From: Planctomycetota bacterium | GTDB taxonomy: Bacteria; Planctomycetota; Planctomycetia; Planctomycetales; Planctomycetaceae | Length of the DNA stretch: 6,333 nucleotides | Direction: 5' to 3' | Assembly: GCA_023429275.1 (NCBI GenBank) | Contig: JAEYWB010000519.1 | Span: forward strand, 1-6,333 | Part shown: positions 6,264-6,333 of the stretch, one piece after another | Layout: the number at the start of each line of letters is the position of its first letter | Numbering within the stretch: the first letter of the stretch is position 1 | Program-made: the position numbers and the translations under genes | The notes under the pieces: model-generated | What the model was told of the DNA's origin: nothing | The model's input: only the letters and a program-made list of their open reading frames with translations | Databases searched by the model: none

Positions 6264-6333
6264 TCATTCCTTGGTCATCCGCGTTTCGCAGTACAGGTTC
6301 TCGCCCTGAAGGCTGAAGCCGACGATCCACAGG
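6264..6333 (-). CDS. 3' end of an unidentified gene upstream of cpaB (partial)
   Basis: Reading the minus strand in from the window edge, an open frame runs for 22 codons and ends at a TGA (plus-strand tca at 6264-6266). It begins LWIVGFSLQG and ends ETRMTKE. The segment contains one Cys and ends in charged residues; no motif is recognisable in so short a piece, so I assign no function. It lies on the same strand as the Tad genes, 121 bases upstream of the cpaB start, so it may be an earlier gene of the same cluster (pilin, peptidase or accessory protein are possibilities, none supported by sequence). That it is coding at all rests on the open frame, the strand and plausible composition; a chance open frame of this length is quite possible in GC-rich DNA. 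Confidence 0.45.
   Translation of the reverse strand, partial: LWIVGFSLQGENLYCETRMTKE

Overview
This 6.3 kb, GC-rich window carries one strand-coherent gene cluster, all on the minus strand, for a Tad/Flp (type IVb) pilus or Tad-type secretion machine. In transcription order, from high to low coordinates, it holds: the last 22 codons of an unidentified gene (6264-6333), a CpaB/RcpC-like protein (5054-6142), a TadG-like membrane-anchored protein (3673-4953), the CpaF/TadA motor ATPase (2291-3619), and the two inner-membrane platform proteins TadB (1333-2181) and TadC (8-1207). No tRNA, rRNA, CRISPR array, transposase or phage gene is visible. No gene-free stretch exceeds about 125 bases.

The genes fit together as a partial machine. 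TadA would power assembly by ATP hydrolysis on the cytoplasmic face. TadB and TadC would form the membrane platform it acts on. CpaB would be the periplasmic component usually linked to the secretin, and the TadG-like protein is probably a pilus- or envelope-associated accessory protein. No pilin (Flp), prepilin peptidase (TadV/CpaA), secretin (RcpA/CpaC), TadZ/CpaE or TadD is encoded here. They would have to lie outside the window, and a TadG-like gene occupies the place where rcpA and tadZ usually sit.

The spacers are more unusual than the genes. The tadA-tadB spacer is made almost entirely of two degenerate heptanucleotide arrays (consensus AGGTGTC and CTAGGCC, read on the plus strand). 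A third, unrelated heptamer array (TGACAAC) directly abuts the tadB stop codon. tadB is therefore bracketed by period-7 repeats, which recall in form the STRR heptamers described in cyanobacteria. The cpaB-tadG spacer instead contains a strong GC-rich hairpin that pairs fully only in the minus-strand RNA. The tadB-tadC spacer holds a weaker one.

Organism: high GC, weak or absent Shine-Dalgarno sequences at most starts, long low-complexity extensions on CpaB and TadC, and repeat-filled spacers together suggest a planctomycete-like environmental bacterium. This is an inference of low to moderate confidence; no taxonomic marker gene is present.
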